Shown: positions 38,061-48,743, counted from the first letter of the stretch. The stretch is DNA of 64,000 nt from Vulcanisaeta sp. JCM 16159 (GCF_001316265.1 NZ_BBDN01000001.1:1-64000), one strand, 5' to 3'. Notes: generated from the sequence alone by a model not told the origin. A program made the numbers and translations.

Positions 38061-38507
38061 CTGGGTTCACCTTAAAGAGTATTTGTAAGTACGGGCCTTT
38101 GTTAACATCATAGGCTAGAGCGATTACGTCGCCATCCTAAGCTCGAACTCTGGGGACTCCTGCTTATAGCCTCTGTAAACCTCGATCCAGCGGCCGTCCC
38201 TGTAAACCGCCGTCCTATTCAGACTACCCAGGTCCTTGAGAAACCACTTATCGCCTTTCCTAAATATCATACAGTGTCTCTTACTGATGAACTTGTTCTC
38301 ATCGTAAATCTCAATCACAGCCTCACTACCCCTGTAATAAAACTCCGTTACGCCAGAAATGTCGTTCCTACCGAGTATTATGACGTCACTATTCACGTCA
38401 TACTTGGCACCCTTAATCACGAGAGAGATTGGTGTCTCGGCGGCCTTAACCTCACCACCGAGTAGGTCACGGAGCAGGTCACCTGCGGTTAAGTACCTAT
38501 TGCTCAT
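38050..38507 (-). CDS. FHA domain, probably the C-terminal half of a kinase-FHA protein
   Basis: Residues ~40-125 form a forkhead-associated domain, which binds phosphothreonine: VIILGRNDISGV, then FISKRHCMIFRKGDKWFL (Ser-x-x-His core) and DLGSLNRTAVYRDGRW in place of the usual N-G-T loop. Near 38140 a frame change replaces the stray end with DGDVIALAYDVNKGPYLQIL, the expected last strands, stopping at 38050. The beginning, NRYLTAGDLLRDLLGG, is not FHA sequence. It is the last helix of a Hanks-type kinase, so this frame very likely continues the kinase encoded immediately upstream. Confidence 0.8.
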
Positions 38508-39277
38508 GACGGGTCCATGGCCTTCCGAATAACCTTAACGATCCTCTCATCAACATTCTCGTTATACTTCCTTGGATCGGGGGGCGCAATTATGTTGTCG
38601 GGGTAGCCGGGCATGTCATACTCAGGGTCACGCCCAGTCACTAGGAAGTAAAGCACGGCACCAAGAGACCAAATATCACTCTGCGGTGACGAGAGAAACC
38701 GCCTTTGTTCAGGAGCCGTATAACCACCCGGTGATATTACAGCCTCATTAGACATGGGCTGATCATAGTAATACCTACTCGTTCCAAAGTCAATGAGCTT
38801 AACAACATTACCACCCCTCTCAATTAGTATGTTCTTGGGCTTTATATCCCTGTGAATAACATTGTTCTTATGCATGAAGGAGACAGCATCGCAGAGCTGC
38901 TTCATTACCTCAATGGCCATGCCTATAGAAGGCTTATTACTACGCACGAAGGAGTCCAGGCTAGGTCCATCGATATACTCAAGGACGAGTATCACGGGGT
39001 ACAAGTCGACATTAGAAACCGTGCGTAGGACCTCAAAGGCCTCGATGAGGCTCACGATATTCCTATGCCTAAGTATCTTGAGAACCCTCGCCTCATGCCT
39101 AATCTTCTCAATGTTAAGTCGAGTGCTTTGTAAATCATCCTCCCTGATGATGGGCTCCTTAACCACGAAGTGCTCACCGGAGTCAAGTCTCTTAGCCAGC
39201 CAGACATAGCTCATGCCACCCCCACCAAGCTCCCTAACCACAACATAATCCCTAAACTTAATACCAGGCTTAAGCAT
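38504..39277 (-). CDS. Hanks-type Ser/Thr protein kinase
   Basis: The catalytic domain is complete apart from its last helix. It has a glycine loop ELGGGGMSYVWLA, lysine in FVVKEP, HRDIKPKNIL as the catalytic loop (Asp and Asn present), DFGTSR for metal binding, and GGYTAPEQ as the APE motif. SDIWSLGAVLYFLVTGRDP forms helix F. It ends KAMDPS at 38504, exactly where kinases continue with a RYxTAxELL helix; that helix begins the overlapping FHA frame. No membrane segment is present, so it is cytosolic. It lies between a giant surface protein gene (upstream) and another surface protein gene (downstream), and probably shares the operator at 44626. Confidence 0.92.
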   Translation of the reverse strand: MLKPGIKFRDYVVVRELGGGGMSYVWLAKRLDSGEHFVVKEPIIREDDLQSTRLNIEKIRHEARVLKILRHRNIVSLIEAFEVLRTVSNVDLYPVILVLEYIDGPSLDSFVRSNKPSIGMAIEVMKQLCDAVSFMHKNNVIHRDIKPKNILIERGGNVVKLIDFGTSRYYYDQPMSNEAVISPGGYTAPEQRRFLSSPQSDIWSLGAVLYFLVTGRDPEYDMPGYPDNIIAPPDPRKYNENVDERIVKVIRKAMDPS

Positions 39278-39315
39278 TCAAAAATAATAAATGAAGAGAA
39301 TTATTTAAGCAATAC

Positions 39316-41544
39316 CTATGAAAGCCCTCTCCTACGTAACAAACCAATGTAAATAATAAACAAAGCCGCAACAACGGCTAGGGCAATAGCAACAATAGGC
39401 AAAACAACATTATTAAAGATATAACCCGAACTCGAAGAAACACCAGTGGAGGAAGGAACGGGGCTGGGCGAAACAACACTTGACGTATTAGAAACCCCGC
39501 CAATAGAAACCACACTCGCCCAATTTACACCAATTAACTCCGTAGAATTAATAAAGGAAGCCTTACTAGGCTCTAACTTAGCTGTTGTGGAATTAACAAC
39601 AACCTTAGTACTGCTCATGTAGAAGCCGGTTACGTTTAGGCTTGCCGAGGAGTTGGACTTTATCACAAGTCCATTTGGTGCTAGGCCGATAGTAACGGTG
39701 ACTGGCTTGCTCGAAGTGACATTAACTAGGAAACCAATGGCTGATGTTCTTGAAACACTCATGATAAAAGCACCAACACTCTCGTTAACCGGAGGATCTA
39801 AAACCAATAGATTTTCAACCAAGTTACCTATGAATTGATATAACAATGAGTTTGGAACAGCATATATCGATATACCACCATCAACCACGCTGACAACACC
39901 GAGATTTGTCAATGTAGAAGAAACTATTGATGAGGAAGGAGCAGCAATTACGGTATATCCATATAAATCATTTATTATTGATTCAATGAGTTGATTAGAA
40001 AATGTGCTAATAGTAAGTATATCAGGAGAGCTAATAAACCAATTCCATTCAGCTGGAGTGGGCTGAACCACGTAGAATGTTGTGAACGTATAACCGCTAG
40101 ATGTGTAGCTGAATGTACCAGTTGATGGGTTATAAATCGCAACCCTAATAGTACCTGGATAATCAGGGTCGCTAACCAATATTGCGTAGGAGCCATTGAC
40201 AAGCTTCGCATAACCCCAAGCAACAACAGCGTGAGCGATAACATTCCATTTATTCTGCGAATAGCTCCAGCTTTGCATGGCTAAAATTACAGGAGTTGGA
40301 GCCCCTTGTTTTGGATTTAAGTACGTAACTAAATCATTAAAATCATTTAATGTAATCCAGACGCCATTTACCTCTACCTGGTTGGGAATACTGCTACTAC
40401 CAGAATAATAATAATAACCATGGTTGTATGGATCAAATATTTGGTGTATTGCTATTTCTAGGGCTGCTGGTGTTAGCGGGTATTGCAGTGACGACACGAT
40501 TAAGTCGTTATGCGAATTTACCTGGCCTAGGTATAGTTGTGCCGTGGCTGTTGGCGTACTCGTTGGCCCATAATTCTGCAACGGGTAATAGGGCACTACT
40601 AGTCCATTGATTGTGTCCTCGCCAAGCACGTAACGATCAAAATAAAGTATTGCCGTGCTTGAGAAGCCATAGCAATTACCACCAGGCGAATAATTAGTGT
40701 TATAATTGGCGTAGGAGTACATGTCGAGGAACGGGTTCCAACCACTCACAACACTATAATCATTACCCTGTGGAATGAAAACAATATATATTGGGTCAAT
40801 GAAATTGAAACCGTTTCCACCCGTATATGCCTCCTGAGGCCATAACAGATCTGTTAAGTTTATCGTGAGCTGGTTCGGTATTGGTACATAGATAACCTTA
40901 TCATAATTATAATTATTAATAAATATTCTAACTATATAATAAATTATATGGCTAAAATCAACATCAAGTAAATTTTTATAGCCAATAAGTGGAGTTGCTG
41001 TAGTTGTACTAGGTAATCCCACACCCATTAAGATAGCATCTATCCATCCTTTAAGGGTAGATAATACTGCATTAGAAGAACCTTGAACATAAGAAACATA
41101 ATTATCAGCAACATTGTAATAGCTCTCCGATATAAGATACCATTCCCCATAATGAAGGCCTGTAGCCGAGCCGATGCCAAAAATGTAGCTACTTGATTTT
41201 GGCAGTATGAAGTAATTACTTAAGTTAAGAATGAAGAATGATAACCCTGTACCTGTGCTATGTTTAGTTAGATATCCTGCATATACTATACCTGTTAATA
41301 TATTATTACTTGAATTATAACTAATTATGATATTCAATTGCTTGGGTGCCATTAATGTTGTTAGGTTTATCGACCCTACCCCTATTCCGTTCCATGCCTT
41401 TATCACCTGCCCATTCGGCCCAATTATCCACACGTTCCACTGCCCGACAACGCCCACCTGCCTATAGGTGTTTTGCCAAACTGGATCCCACTGAACCACT
41501 ATGTATGGTGTTGAGCTCTGTGGGAAGAGTACCTCACCCATCAC
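39316..41544 (-). CDS. C-terminal 742-residue part of the giant protein: lectin-like plus papain-like peptidase
   Basis: This uninterrupted frame starts in a lectin-like domain (GQWNVWIIGPNGQVIKAW, parallel to the paralogue at 45915). It then has a domain with GGNCYGFSSTAILYFDRY (residues ~290-310), AHAVVAWGYAKL (residues ~450-461) and VSDPDYPG. The order Cys, His, Asp with these flanks fits a papain-fold peptidase of the C39-like kind. A Thr/Ser-rich stalk, a membrane helix (residues ~710-735) and RRRGLS close it. The peptidase would lie outside the cell. It could also be an isopeptide-forming or adhesive domain of the same fold. This piece is the C-terminus of the larger reconstructed gene. 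Confidence 0.6.
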   Translation of the reverse strand: MMGEVLFPQSSTPYIVVQWDPVWQNTYRQVGVVGQWNVWIIGPNGQVIKAWNGIGVGSINLTTLMAPKQLNIIISYNSSNNILTGIVYAGYLTKHSTGTGLSFFILNLSNYFILPKSSSYIFGIGSATGLHYGEWYLISESYYNVADNYVSYVQGSSNAVLSTLKGWIDAILMGVGLPSTTTATPLIGYKNLLDVDFSHIIYYIVRIFINNYNYDKVIYVPIPNQLTINLTDLLWPQEAYTGGNGFNFIDPIYIVFIPQGNDYSVVSGWNPFLDMYSYANYNTNYSPGGNCYGFSSTAILYFDRYVLGEDTINGLVVPYYPLQNYGPTSTPTATAQLYLGQVNSHNDLIVSSLQYPLTPAALEIAIHQIFDPYNHGYYYYSGSSSIPNQVEVNGVWITLNDFNDLVTYLNPKQGAPTPVILAMQSWSYSQNKWNVIAHAVVAWGYAKLVNGSYAILVSDPDYPGTIRVAIYNPSTGTFSYTSSGYTFTTFYVVQPTPAEWNWFISSPDILTISTFSNQLIESIINDLYGYTVIAAPSSSIVSSTLTNLGVVSVVDGGISIYAVPNSLLYQFIGNLVENLLVLDPPVNESVGAFIMSVSRTSAIGFLVNVTSSKPVTVTIGLAPNGLVIKSNSSASLNVTGFYMSSTKVVVNSTTAKLEPSKASFINSTELIGVNWASVVSIGGVSNTSSVVSPSPVPSSTGVSSSSGYIFNNVVLPIVAIALAVVAALFIIYIGLLRRRGLS

Positions 41545-44500
41545 AGCTTATGCCTGATATTGAGTATGAGGGCACGTTATAATTATACTGAGACTCAATA
41601 CCCCAGTTACTTGGGTTGAGGAATAGGTAGAATACGAAGCCATCGCCTGGGGTGGCTTCAGTACTTGGAAAGCTAACATTACCAGTAATTTCGATATTCA
41701 GTATTTTACTGTTATCGAAGTAGCTTTGCCAGAACACGGCACCAAACGTGCCTGGCTGGTCATTAGTTAGTATGAGTTGGTTATTCTGTATGTTGGCGTC
41801 ACCAACGAGTATGAAGGGCGTGATTGTTGGTGATGGTGGCGCTACCTGAATTACTTGTGCCCAGTTGTATTGGTCCGTGGGTACTGGCTCTCCCAAGTAT
41901 TGATTCACATAGGCATCTATCATTACGTAGGCGTAGTAAGTGCCTGACTGGCTCGGTGTGTATGTGAATGAGAACTCATTGGTCCCAGGCTCATAGGTCA
42001 CGTAGTTAATGAACTTGGTGGCATCCGAGAAGCTCTGGTCTGGCGAGATGTATAGGAATACCCTACCGTTAATCGGTGTGTCCTGTGGGTTAATTACCGT
42101 GACCGTTACTCTATACTCATCATTACCAATGTAGGTGGCTTGGACATTCTCTATCCACGGCATGTCCCTGGTGAAGATGTAGGTGCTGGTTTTACCGGTC
42201 GTAACAGTGATGGTTAAGTTACCCCAGTACTCGGTCTCGTTGAGGCCAAGGTTGGATAATGATATATGTATAGCGTATACGTGCCGGCTGGCACGTTGCT
42301 AAAGATTAATTGCGAATTATTGTTCATGTAGGCCATGGCCACCACATGCATGTTCGTAGCATTCACAAGCAAACCATAAACGACGCCAGGCGCAGTCGAC
42401 GCAGGCTCACCATTAACGTTATAGACGTTAATAATAATAGTACCATTCTGCACTCTCTGCATCTTAGAGTACCTAAGCGGTAAGTAATCTATATTGTTAG
42501 GTCCTATTACATATGGCTGGCTGCAGAACTCTGGATTACTGGATAATGGCTGGCAAACCTGAGAGTAGCCAGTACCGTTTGGTGAAAGCCAAACATTGCC
42601 ACCGATCCAATCACCGCCAAGAATATTTCTACCAGAAGAAAGTGTTGTATTCCAGTAGGCCCATGAATTACCATATAAGCAGACATTATTAGTATTATTA
42701 AATAAATTATTATAAATTAAATTATTAACCGAGAAAAGATAAATACCGCACGTATTATTTATAGCATAAGAATTCTTTATGATAGTATTATTACCTACAA
42801 TGTAAAATCCACTATATGCATTATTAGTTATAGCATATTCAACAATATTATTATTACCTATAATATCGATATCCATACCAGAATTATTGCTGGCATAAAC
42901 ATTGCTGATTATATTATTATTCGAATCTATAGAAATGCCAGACGCCGTATTATTGCTAGCATTGGCGTATTCGACAATATCATCATTACCAGCTATATAA
43001 ATACCAATAAAATTCCCGCTTACCGTAATGTTCTTTACAATAGCATCATTACCAAGAACCTCAATACCACTACCAGGATGTTCGATTGGTCTATAGATCC
43101 ATTACTATAAGCAGTTGCGCCGCAGCATGCTAAGAAAGTATGATAATTTATTACCTTCAAGTCCTCTATCGTTACATTATAGGCTGAGTTATTAACATAT
43201 ATTCCCACCCCAACTGTACCATTACCATTTATAATAAAGCCGTTACCGTTCAATACCACGTTACTTGAAAATATTCCTATGCAATAACCAGCGGGCTGAG
43301 CCCCGTAAAGATTTGACGTCAATTCGTAGTAACCAGGTGAGGTTATGTTAATACATTGATTAATCTCCTGACCAACCTGATAATTTTGTTGATTAGACTC
43401 GTATTGAGTTATTATGTAAAGCATAGTCCATGCTGGATTATCCGTGGCCTCTGTACTTACGTACAATTTATTTATTTGCGGTATGTAGTATATTGCTCGT
43501 CCTAAGAACGGTACTCCCCCGAGGGTTAGGCTACCCGTTATTTGATTCGTATAGCCGGATATTGCTAATATGCTTGTTACGCCCGAAGATCCAAAGCCAC
43601 GACAAGGATAGTAAATACTACTATTGATTACGTAAATGTAGTTATGCATTGGGTCATAAAACATCGTAAGCGGGCCTAAAGCCGATACGCAAAAGCCGCT
43701 ACTGTTCCAGAGACCGCTTTCTATCGGTACCTCGGTTATTACGCTGTAATTTAATGCCGATAGTACGACAATACCGTTGTTGGCCATGAGGTATAGCTCA
43801 TTGTTTTCGGGATCGTATAGTACCTTACTTATGTTTTCTTGTAAAGTTACTTGGTTTATTACCTGGTTTCCTGAGATTATGAACAGGGTATTGTTGGCTA
43901 TTGCATATATCAATCCGTTACTTGGGTTGTAATCCATTGATGATACGAAATAATTAGGTTTGAGGGCTATGCGGTTTATGATTGATAAGCCGGAAATGAC
44001 CGTGATATACCCTGAACCACCCACGTAGATGAGCCATTGGCTTGATCATAAAGTATCGCACCTGGGTTTGATATTGGTATTGAGACGAGGATGTTGTTCG
44101 TGCTGCCTGAGATGACGATTATTTCGTTTAGTGATGGCGATACGACATATATGTAATTATTTATTGGGTTATATACCATGTTTAATATTGTACCATTCAT
44201 GCTTATTGTAGTAATTACTGTATTTGTAGATGTTGAAAATACATAAATAACGCCAACTTTAGTGTATGGATTAGAGGCGGCAATGTATATATTACTATTA
44301 TTGGGATCATATATTGAGACCTCTGGAATAAGAAATGATGAAATTGGAATATTTACCGCATTTATTACTTGATTAGTTATTGCAGAAACTATTAACATTG
44401 TATCATTATTTAATATAACATACACATCGTTATTTACCGGATTATAGACTAAAGAAAATACCTGCGAGCCATATAGTGGGATTTCATTCACAACCTTAAG

Positions 44501-44593
44501 GGAGATGCTCTGATTCTCGGCATAGGTCACGTACGTTAAGGCCATTAGTATTAACAAAGTAATACCTACCAGCCATAACCAACGCATTACCAC
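39316..44593 (-). CDS. Giant multidomain surface protein, membrane anchored (frameshifted)
   Basis: Five frames (43976-44593, 43035-44024, 42214 to about 43080, 41534-42163, 39316-41544) join into about 1,750 residues. The order is as follows: signal peptide (MRWLWLVGITLLILMAL); a YVTN-type beta-propeller (NDVYVILNNDTM, NYIYVVSPSLNEIIVI); NosD-like beta-helix repeats (NNTIIKNSYAINN); and Ig-like domains, of which YGLLVNA and MPWIENVQA match the protein at 36987. Then come a lectin-like domain (VVQWDPVWQN, GQWNVW), a papain-like peptidase and a C-terminal membrane helix. Frame changes lie near 44000, 43080, 42240 and 41540. An operator and TATA box precede the GTG at 44593. The kinase gene starts 38 bp after the stop. 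It is probably an adhesin or surface enzyme. Confidence 0.7.
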
Positions 44594-44625
44594 AGAATCC
44601 TCAAGATCTTTATTACTTTTTAACC

Positions 44626-44651
44626 TTTAGTCACGTCTGGTCGTGGCTAAA
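44626..44651. promoter_or_regulatory. Operator 1 of the shared regulon
   Basis: TTTAGTCACG-TCTGGT-CGTGGCTAAA, with one mismatch in the right arm. It directly abuts the minus-strand TATA box (GGTTAAAAAG, centre near 44620), which lies 27 bp before the GTG of the giant surface protein at 44593. Confidence 0.85.
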
Positions 44652-44724
44652 CATGATTGGTTTCATTTAATAATGAAGTTAAGAGTATGTTTTTAATTCG
44701 ATGCTTTGATTCGAATGCCCTCGT

Positions 44725-45831
44725 TCACTTACGCCTTCTCAGGAACACCACTGTAATGGTCACTATGGCTATAATAACCACTATCATCATCGTGATTAAT
44801 GACCAATTTTGCGTTGTAGCCGCCGAAGGTTTGCCTGATGTATTAACCGTTATGGAGTAACCAGCCCACATATTACTTTGAAGATTTGCACCAGAGGTCA
44901 CTAGCATTAGGTCTGGATTGGCTATACCAAGTTCATGCAGTGCCGTATTATTCACGTAGTATGGTGTTAAGGCTCCAGTGTTTACGTTGAAGAAGCTTGG
45001 TGAGAATACGTAAGCCACCATAAGGTCCTGCATTGGTAAGTAGATGCTAATCCCATTGCTCATGACTTGACTATTCTTCCACATCTGATTAATGACGCTA
45101 TCTGGGAGTAACACATTGTAAAAGGCGACTATGGCTATGGTACCATTATAGAAGAAATACCTACCATTACCAGCAGGCCAATCTGCGTAAGCAACGCCGA
45201 TGAAGCCAAATGGGTAAGTATCTATCCCATTAGCTGGGAAGTTTGGTGTTGACCCAAAGAGTTGTGGTAAAATGCTACTTGAGGGATAGAATAAATCAGC
45301 GGTACCTACATACTTTCCATCTAAGTATAGTGTTAAATAGAAATGTCCTGAGGATGCATACTCCTCAATCACTGCCATATGCCACCCTACGGGCAATGCA
45401 TTGGTTATAACCTCTGGTGGAGGGTAATAATAAAGCCAATCACCGCCAAGTAAACTATTATTAGTACCTACGTAGAGCCACGGCGTATTATCATACGGTG
45501 TACTTGGCATGGGGCTATTTTGATCGCTCAGTAATCCACCTTGACCATTCGGTGGTTGATAAAACCACACAACAGCAGTAACAACACCATACTTTATCGC
45601 AATCGCATTTATCAAAGTGTAATTGCCGGTGTTACCACCATATGGATTATCATTTATGACAGTAGTTGGTAATTGAAAAGCATAGCCGTAGAAATTACCA
45701 TTATCGTAACTTACCCCAGTCGGTCCACCGGTTGGTGTAAAGCCGCCAGTAACGGTATTGGCGTAAGTTGATACCGCCAGTGCTATTGCGCTTAATATTA
45801 CGGCTATTATAAATATTACTTTCAAGTTCAT
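44725..45831 (-). CDS. Secreted single-span protein with LamG-like domain
   Basis: The 368-residue protein has a signal peptide (residues ~4-24, VIFIIAVILSAIALAVSTYA) and a concanavalin-like/LamG-type jelly roll. GVVTAVVWFYQPP, PWLYVGTNNSLLGGDWLYYY, GWHMAVIEEY, FYLTLYLDGKYVGTADLFYP and GTIAIVAFYNVLLPDSVINQMW are typical LamG strands. A membrane helix (residues ~343-363) and RRRK anchor it. Such domains usually bind carbohydrate. It has its own operator (45865-45890) and TATA box. The short basic C-terminus has no Thr motif. Intact. Confidence 0.75.
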   Translation of the reverse strand: MNLKVIFIIAVILSAIALAVSTYANTVTGGFTPTGGPTGVSYDNGNFYGYAFQLPTTVINDNPYGGNTGNYTLINAIAIKYGVVTAVVWFYQPPNGQGGLLSDQNSPMPSTPYDNTPWLYVGTNNSLLGGDWLYYYPPPEVITNALPVGWHMAVIEEYASSGHFYLTLYLDGKYVGTADLFYPSSSILPQLFGSTPNFPANGIDTYPFGFIGVAYADWPAGNGRYFFYNGTIAIVAFYNVLLPDSVINQMWKNSQVMSNGISIYLPMQDLMVAYVFSPSFFNVNTGALTPYYVNNTALHELGIANPDLMLVTSGANLQSNMWAGYSITVNTSGKPSAATTQNWSLITMMIVVIIAIVTITVVFLRRRK

Positions 45832-45864
45832 TATGTGCGTATTGAATGCTTTGCCCTTTTAAAT

Positions 45865-45890
45865 TTTAGTCACAAATATTCGTGACTAAC
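45865..45890. promoter_or_regulatory. Operator 2 of the shared regulon
   Basis: TTTAGTCACA-AATATT-CGTGACTAAC, two deviations from the consensus. Next to it on the minus strand is ATTTAAAAGG, about 29 bp before the ATG of the LamG-like protein at 45831. Confidence 0.85.
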
Positions 45891-45914
45891 CTCACTGAAT
45901 TACCTAGGTTAAGT

Positions 45915-46946
45915 TTATGATTTTCGTCTTCTTAATAATGCAATTACTATTACAATAATTACTATGACTACTGCCAATGCTATTTCAATTAATTGTGTAG
46001 ACCATTGAATTTGTTGTGCATAATTTGAAGAGTATAACAAGCCACCCGTGGTCACATTTATTAACCCCCAATTTGCATAGGAACCTCCTGTGTTTCCTGC
46101 TATTCCGAATGTGTATTGGCCTGGGCTTGGTGGTGTGAAATTACCATTTAGGCTGTAACTGAATGATGCAATCTGTCCAGTATTTAAATCCTCAGCATAG
46201 CCACTAACCGTATTATTGTATGGATTATAAATGACTGTAACTCTAATTAAGTCACCCGGATTAGGCTCAAAGGCGCCGGAACCAACACCATCAATAACAT
46301 CGGTTATTCCTGGCGTTGAGTTGCCATTACCAACGCCAATCCACACATTCCAATCACCTTGAGGTGTTAGCCCGGATCCATAACTCCACCACGGATCCCA
46401 CTGAACCACTATATACTTTGCGTTAGGCATTGCGTAGGGGAATATTACCTCGCCCTGAACGGAATAACTATTATCATTTGTGGCATATGGTATTGAGTAG
46501 TTTGATGCTGGGTTTATTGTTGACCAACCGCTCGGCTTTATGAAGAGGTATATCTCAAAGCCATCGGCTACACTTCCTATTGTACCTGTTGTGTACGTAC
46601 CCACGAGCATTATTGTAACATTACTACCATTGTAGTAACCACTCCAGAACATGGCGCCTGCGGAGCCGGTTTGTGATGGTACGAGCTCAAGGATTGGTTG
46701 ATTACTGCTTATGCCCGCTAAGGACCAGTATAGAGAGGCATTACTCGGACCATAATAAACCGGGTAATTATTAACAGGTTGACCGCCGTTATCACCCTGG
46801 TATACATGGGGTATGCACCAAACCTGCTCCGCAGATGTTAAGTACATAACCGTTTCACCATTACTGCATATACTCTGAGCATAGGTTACATGCACTAAAA
46901 TCACCAATAGTAAGGCCATTGTAACTAACACTACCCAACGCATCAT
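45915..46946 (-). CDS. Secreted single-span lectin-like protein
   Basis: The 343-residue protein starts MMRWVVLVTMALLLVILVHV, a signal peptide resembling that of the giant protein at 44593. The exterior is an L-type lectin-like beta-sandwich: GAMFWSGYYNGSNVTI, GFEIYLFIKPSGW, EVIFPYAMPNAKYIVVQWD, QGDWNVWIGVGNG, and YTFGIAGNTGGSYANW. Its middle matches the lectin-like part of the giant protein almost segment for segment. A membrane helix (residues ~315-338) and RRRKS anchor it. Operator 3 and a TTTATTAG box precede the ATG by the standard distance. Intact. Confidence 0.75.
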   Translation of the reverse strand: MMRWVVLVTMALLLVILVHVTYAQSICSNGETVMYLTSAEQVWCIPHVYQGDNGGQPVNNYPVYYGPSNASLYWSLAGISSNQPILELVPSQTGSAGAMFWSGYYNGSNVTIMLVGTYTTGTIGSVADGFEIYLFIKPSGWSTINPASNYSIPYATNDNSYSVQGEVIFPYAMPNAKYIVVQWDPWWSYGSGLTPQGDWNVWIGVGNGNSTPGITDVIDGVGSGAFEPNPGDLIRVTVIYNPYNNTVSGYAEDLNTGQIASFSYSLNGNFTPPSPGQYTFGIAGNTGGSYANWGLINVTTGGLLYSSNYAQQIQWSTQLIEIALAVVIVIIVIVIALLRRRKS

Positions 46947-46975
46947 GCAACACCAAAATCAAGATCCTAATAAAC

Positions 46976-47001
46976 TTTAGTCACGTCTATTCGTGACTAA
47001 G
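46976..47001. promoter_or_regulatory. Operator 3 of the shared regulon
   Basis: TTTAGTCACG-TCTATT-CGTGACTAAG. On the minus strand it abuts AGTTTATTAG, whose centre is about 25 bp from the ATG of the lectin-like gene at 46946. Confidence 0.87.
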
Positions 47002-47509
47002 GTTCAGAACTAGATACATTAGAGCTATATCAATATTAATAGTGTTTAAAACACTTGAAAGATTCCTAGGTCATGCAACATTATATCTACTCTTCATTAG
47101 TCTCTCTTTTAGAGACATTACTTCTAATGTTTACTGATCTCTGATTCCATAGATGGAGACTGTGAAGGGGTTGGCACTTTGCCTTTTACGCCACGGCTTA
47201 TCACACATGGGTAACCTTACCTCAGTCATTACCTGTGGGCTAATTACATACATGGTATTACCCCAGCTGGCGTACACATGTCCACAACACCGCAGATGTT
47301 ATGTCAAGTATACGTTAGTACTTTAGAAGTAATGCGTCACTGAGATAATATTATGGTTAAAGGTGACTTTCCCAGGTGGAATGATCTATGACCCTACCAT
47401 CGACTACGTTAATACCATTGAAAAATCACTACTCAAGGTATATAGCCATGACATATCGTGATTTTTAATACTCATCAATAACTAAGTCAATTAATAGATT
47501 ATGACATAG
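47002..47509. other. Intergenic region with hairpins and a possible gene remnant
   Basis: No intact gene is seen. AGTGTTT-A-AAACACT (47041-47055) and GTCTCT-CTTTT-AGAGAC (47100-47116) are clean hairpins. On the plus strand, MVKGDFPRWNDL (from about 47353) and, one frame over, DPTIDYVNTIEKSLLKVYS (ending about 47462) look like the broken end of a protein. A 57-codon frame from 47152 has no recognised features. Confidence 0.35.
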
Positions 47510-48743
47510 CTACTGTTCTTTCTCCTTCACCCTTGTTTCCTCCTGCGCAGATTTTACCAATGTTTCACTACTATAAATTCTAGTTCCCTCCATCGATTGT
47601 TGCGGTAGTGAAGGCGGTGGAGGTGGTGCTGATTCTATGGGTCCCCTTGTCTCTCCACCGCCTTTACTACGCCTGCCCCTAATAGACATAATTAGTACTA
47701 TACCTATGATGATTACTAGGACAATAACTATAATCGTAACTATTAAGGATAAGCCTAAGGCTGGTTGCGTAGATGTGTGCGTAGACGGCTTTGTCGACAC
47801 GCCCAGTATACTTAATGCCTCATTTATATTCTGCTCTAGGTTACTTAGGCTACTACCATAAACGACAAGGAGTGCGCCATTAGCTGATGTGGTATCGTTA
47901 CTAAATACTAGGCCTATTACCTTATCAAATCCCCAGCCGTTGGCTGAAACTACGTAGTACCCATCAATGGGTGTTAGTGGGTATAGTGCTAAGTAGTATG
48001 TGCCCACGCCAGGTTGGTTAATCTCCATCCAGGCAAATTGACCCGCACTTGGCGGTATATAAATAATAGCAAAGCTACCTGGCGTGAATTGATCCGGGGT
48101 TAGGGTTGCCTTAAAGCCCCAGTTAATGGCTAGGTTATACATCTCATTGGGATCCTGGGCTGGGAAGGAGTAATTACCAACACCTAAAGCAACAACCCAC
48201 GTTGTTTCTCCAGGATTAGCGTCAACGTAAATGTCATTAATGAAGTTAATTCCATACCAAACCATTGTGGATTGAGGCAGGTTACTTACAGTGAAGTTAA
48301 CGTAAACCACCGGGAGATTACCAACCAATTCATAGTAGGTAACCTCCCTTAAACCATTGCTTGCATTAATTACTCCAAGTATTGTGCGCCCATTCACAAT
48401 GTATAACTTAGTATAAGGCCCTATCTGCGGGGCACCATCACCAGCACCAGTATAACCATTATAGTAAAAGAGGTGCACAGTCTCACTAGCCTTAAGTCGC
48501 CTATGAATAGGTTAGGATAGTTGCATGGGTTTCCACCGTTTAACGCCACACTAAAAACATCCCAATGCACTGGGTAGGTATTACCGGGGTAGGGCGGTGG
48601 GTTATTAAACTGAATACAGGCGACCCCATTTGAAATTAGGGGGCTGGTTAAAGGACCCTGTAACTGGGCGAGGGCTATTAGGGAGCTACAGACATTATTA
48701 ATATTAAGATTGCCATTCCCATTAGTAATTGCCTAGCCTTCAC
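47510..48743 (-). CDS. Secreted single-span protein with Thr-motif tail (frameshifted)
   Basis: GTG 48743 gives KARQLLMGMAILILIMSVAP, a signal peptide whose end (IALAQLQGPL) requires a shift near 48690. A second shift near 48500 joins the long frame. The extracellular part (about 320 residues) is beta-rich and unrecognised. A membrane helix (LIVTIIVIVLVIIIGIVLIM) is followed by a cytoplasmic tail with a poly-Pro stretch, then MEGTRIYSSETLVKSAQEETRVKEKEQ written in parts as EGTRIYSS, SETLVKS and EETRVKE. The Thr motifs match those of the 35.8 and 53.5 kb proteins. Operator 4 and a TATA box precede it, shared with the divergent gene at 48836. Confidence 0.7.

Noticed and set aside
38490-38520. 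Programmed -1 frameshift between the kinase and FHA frames.
   Set aside because: No slippery heptamer is present at the overlap, and ordinary indels are frequent in this window, so an error or simple split is more likely.
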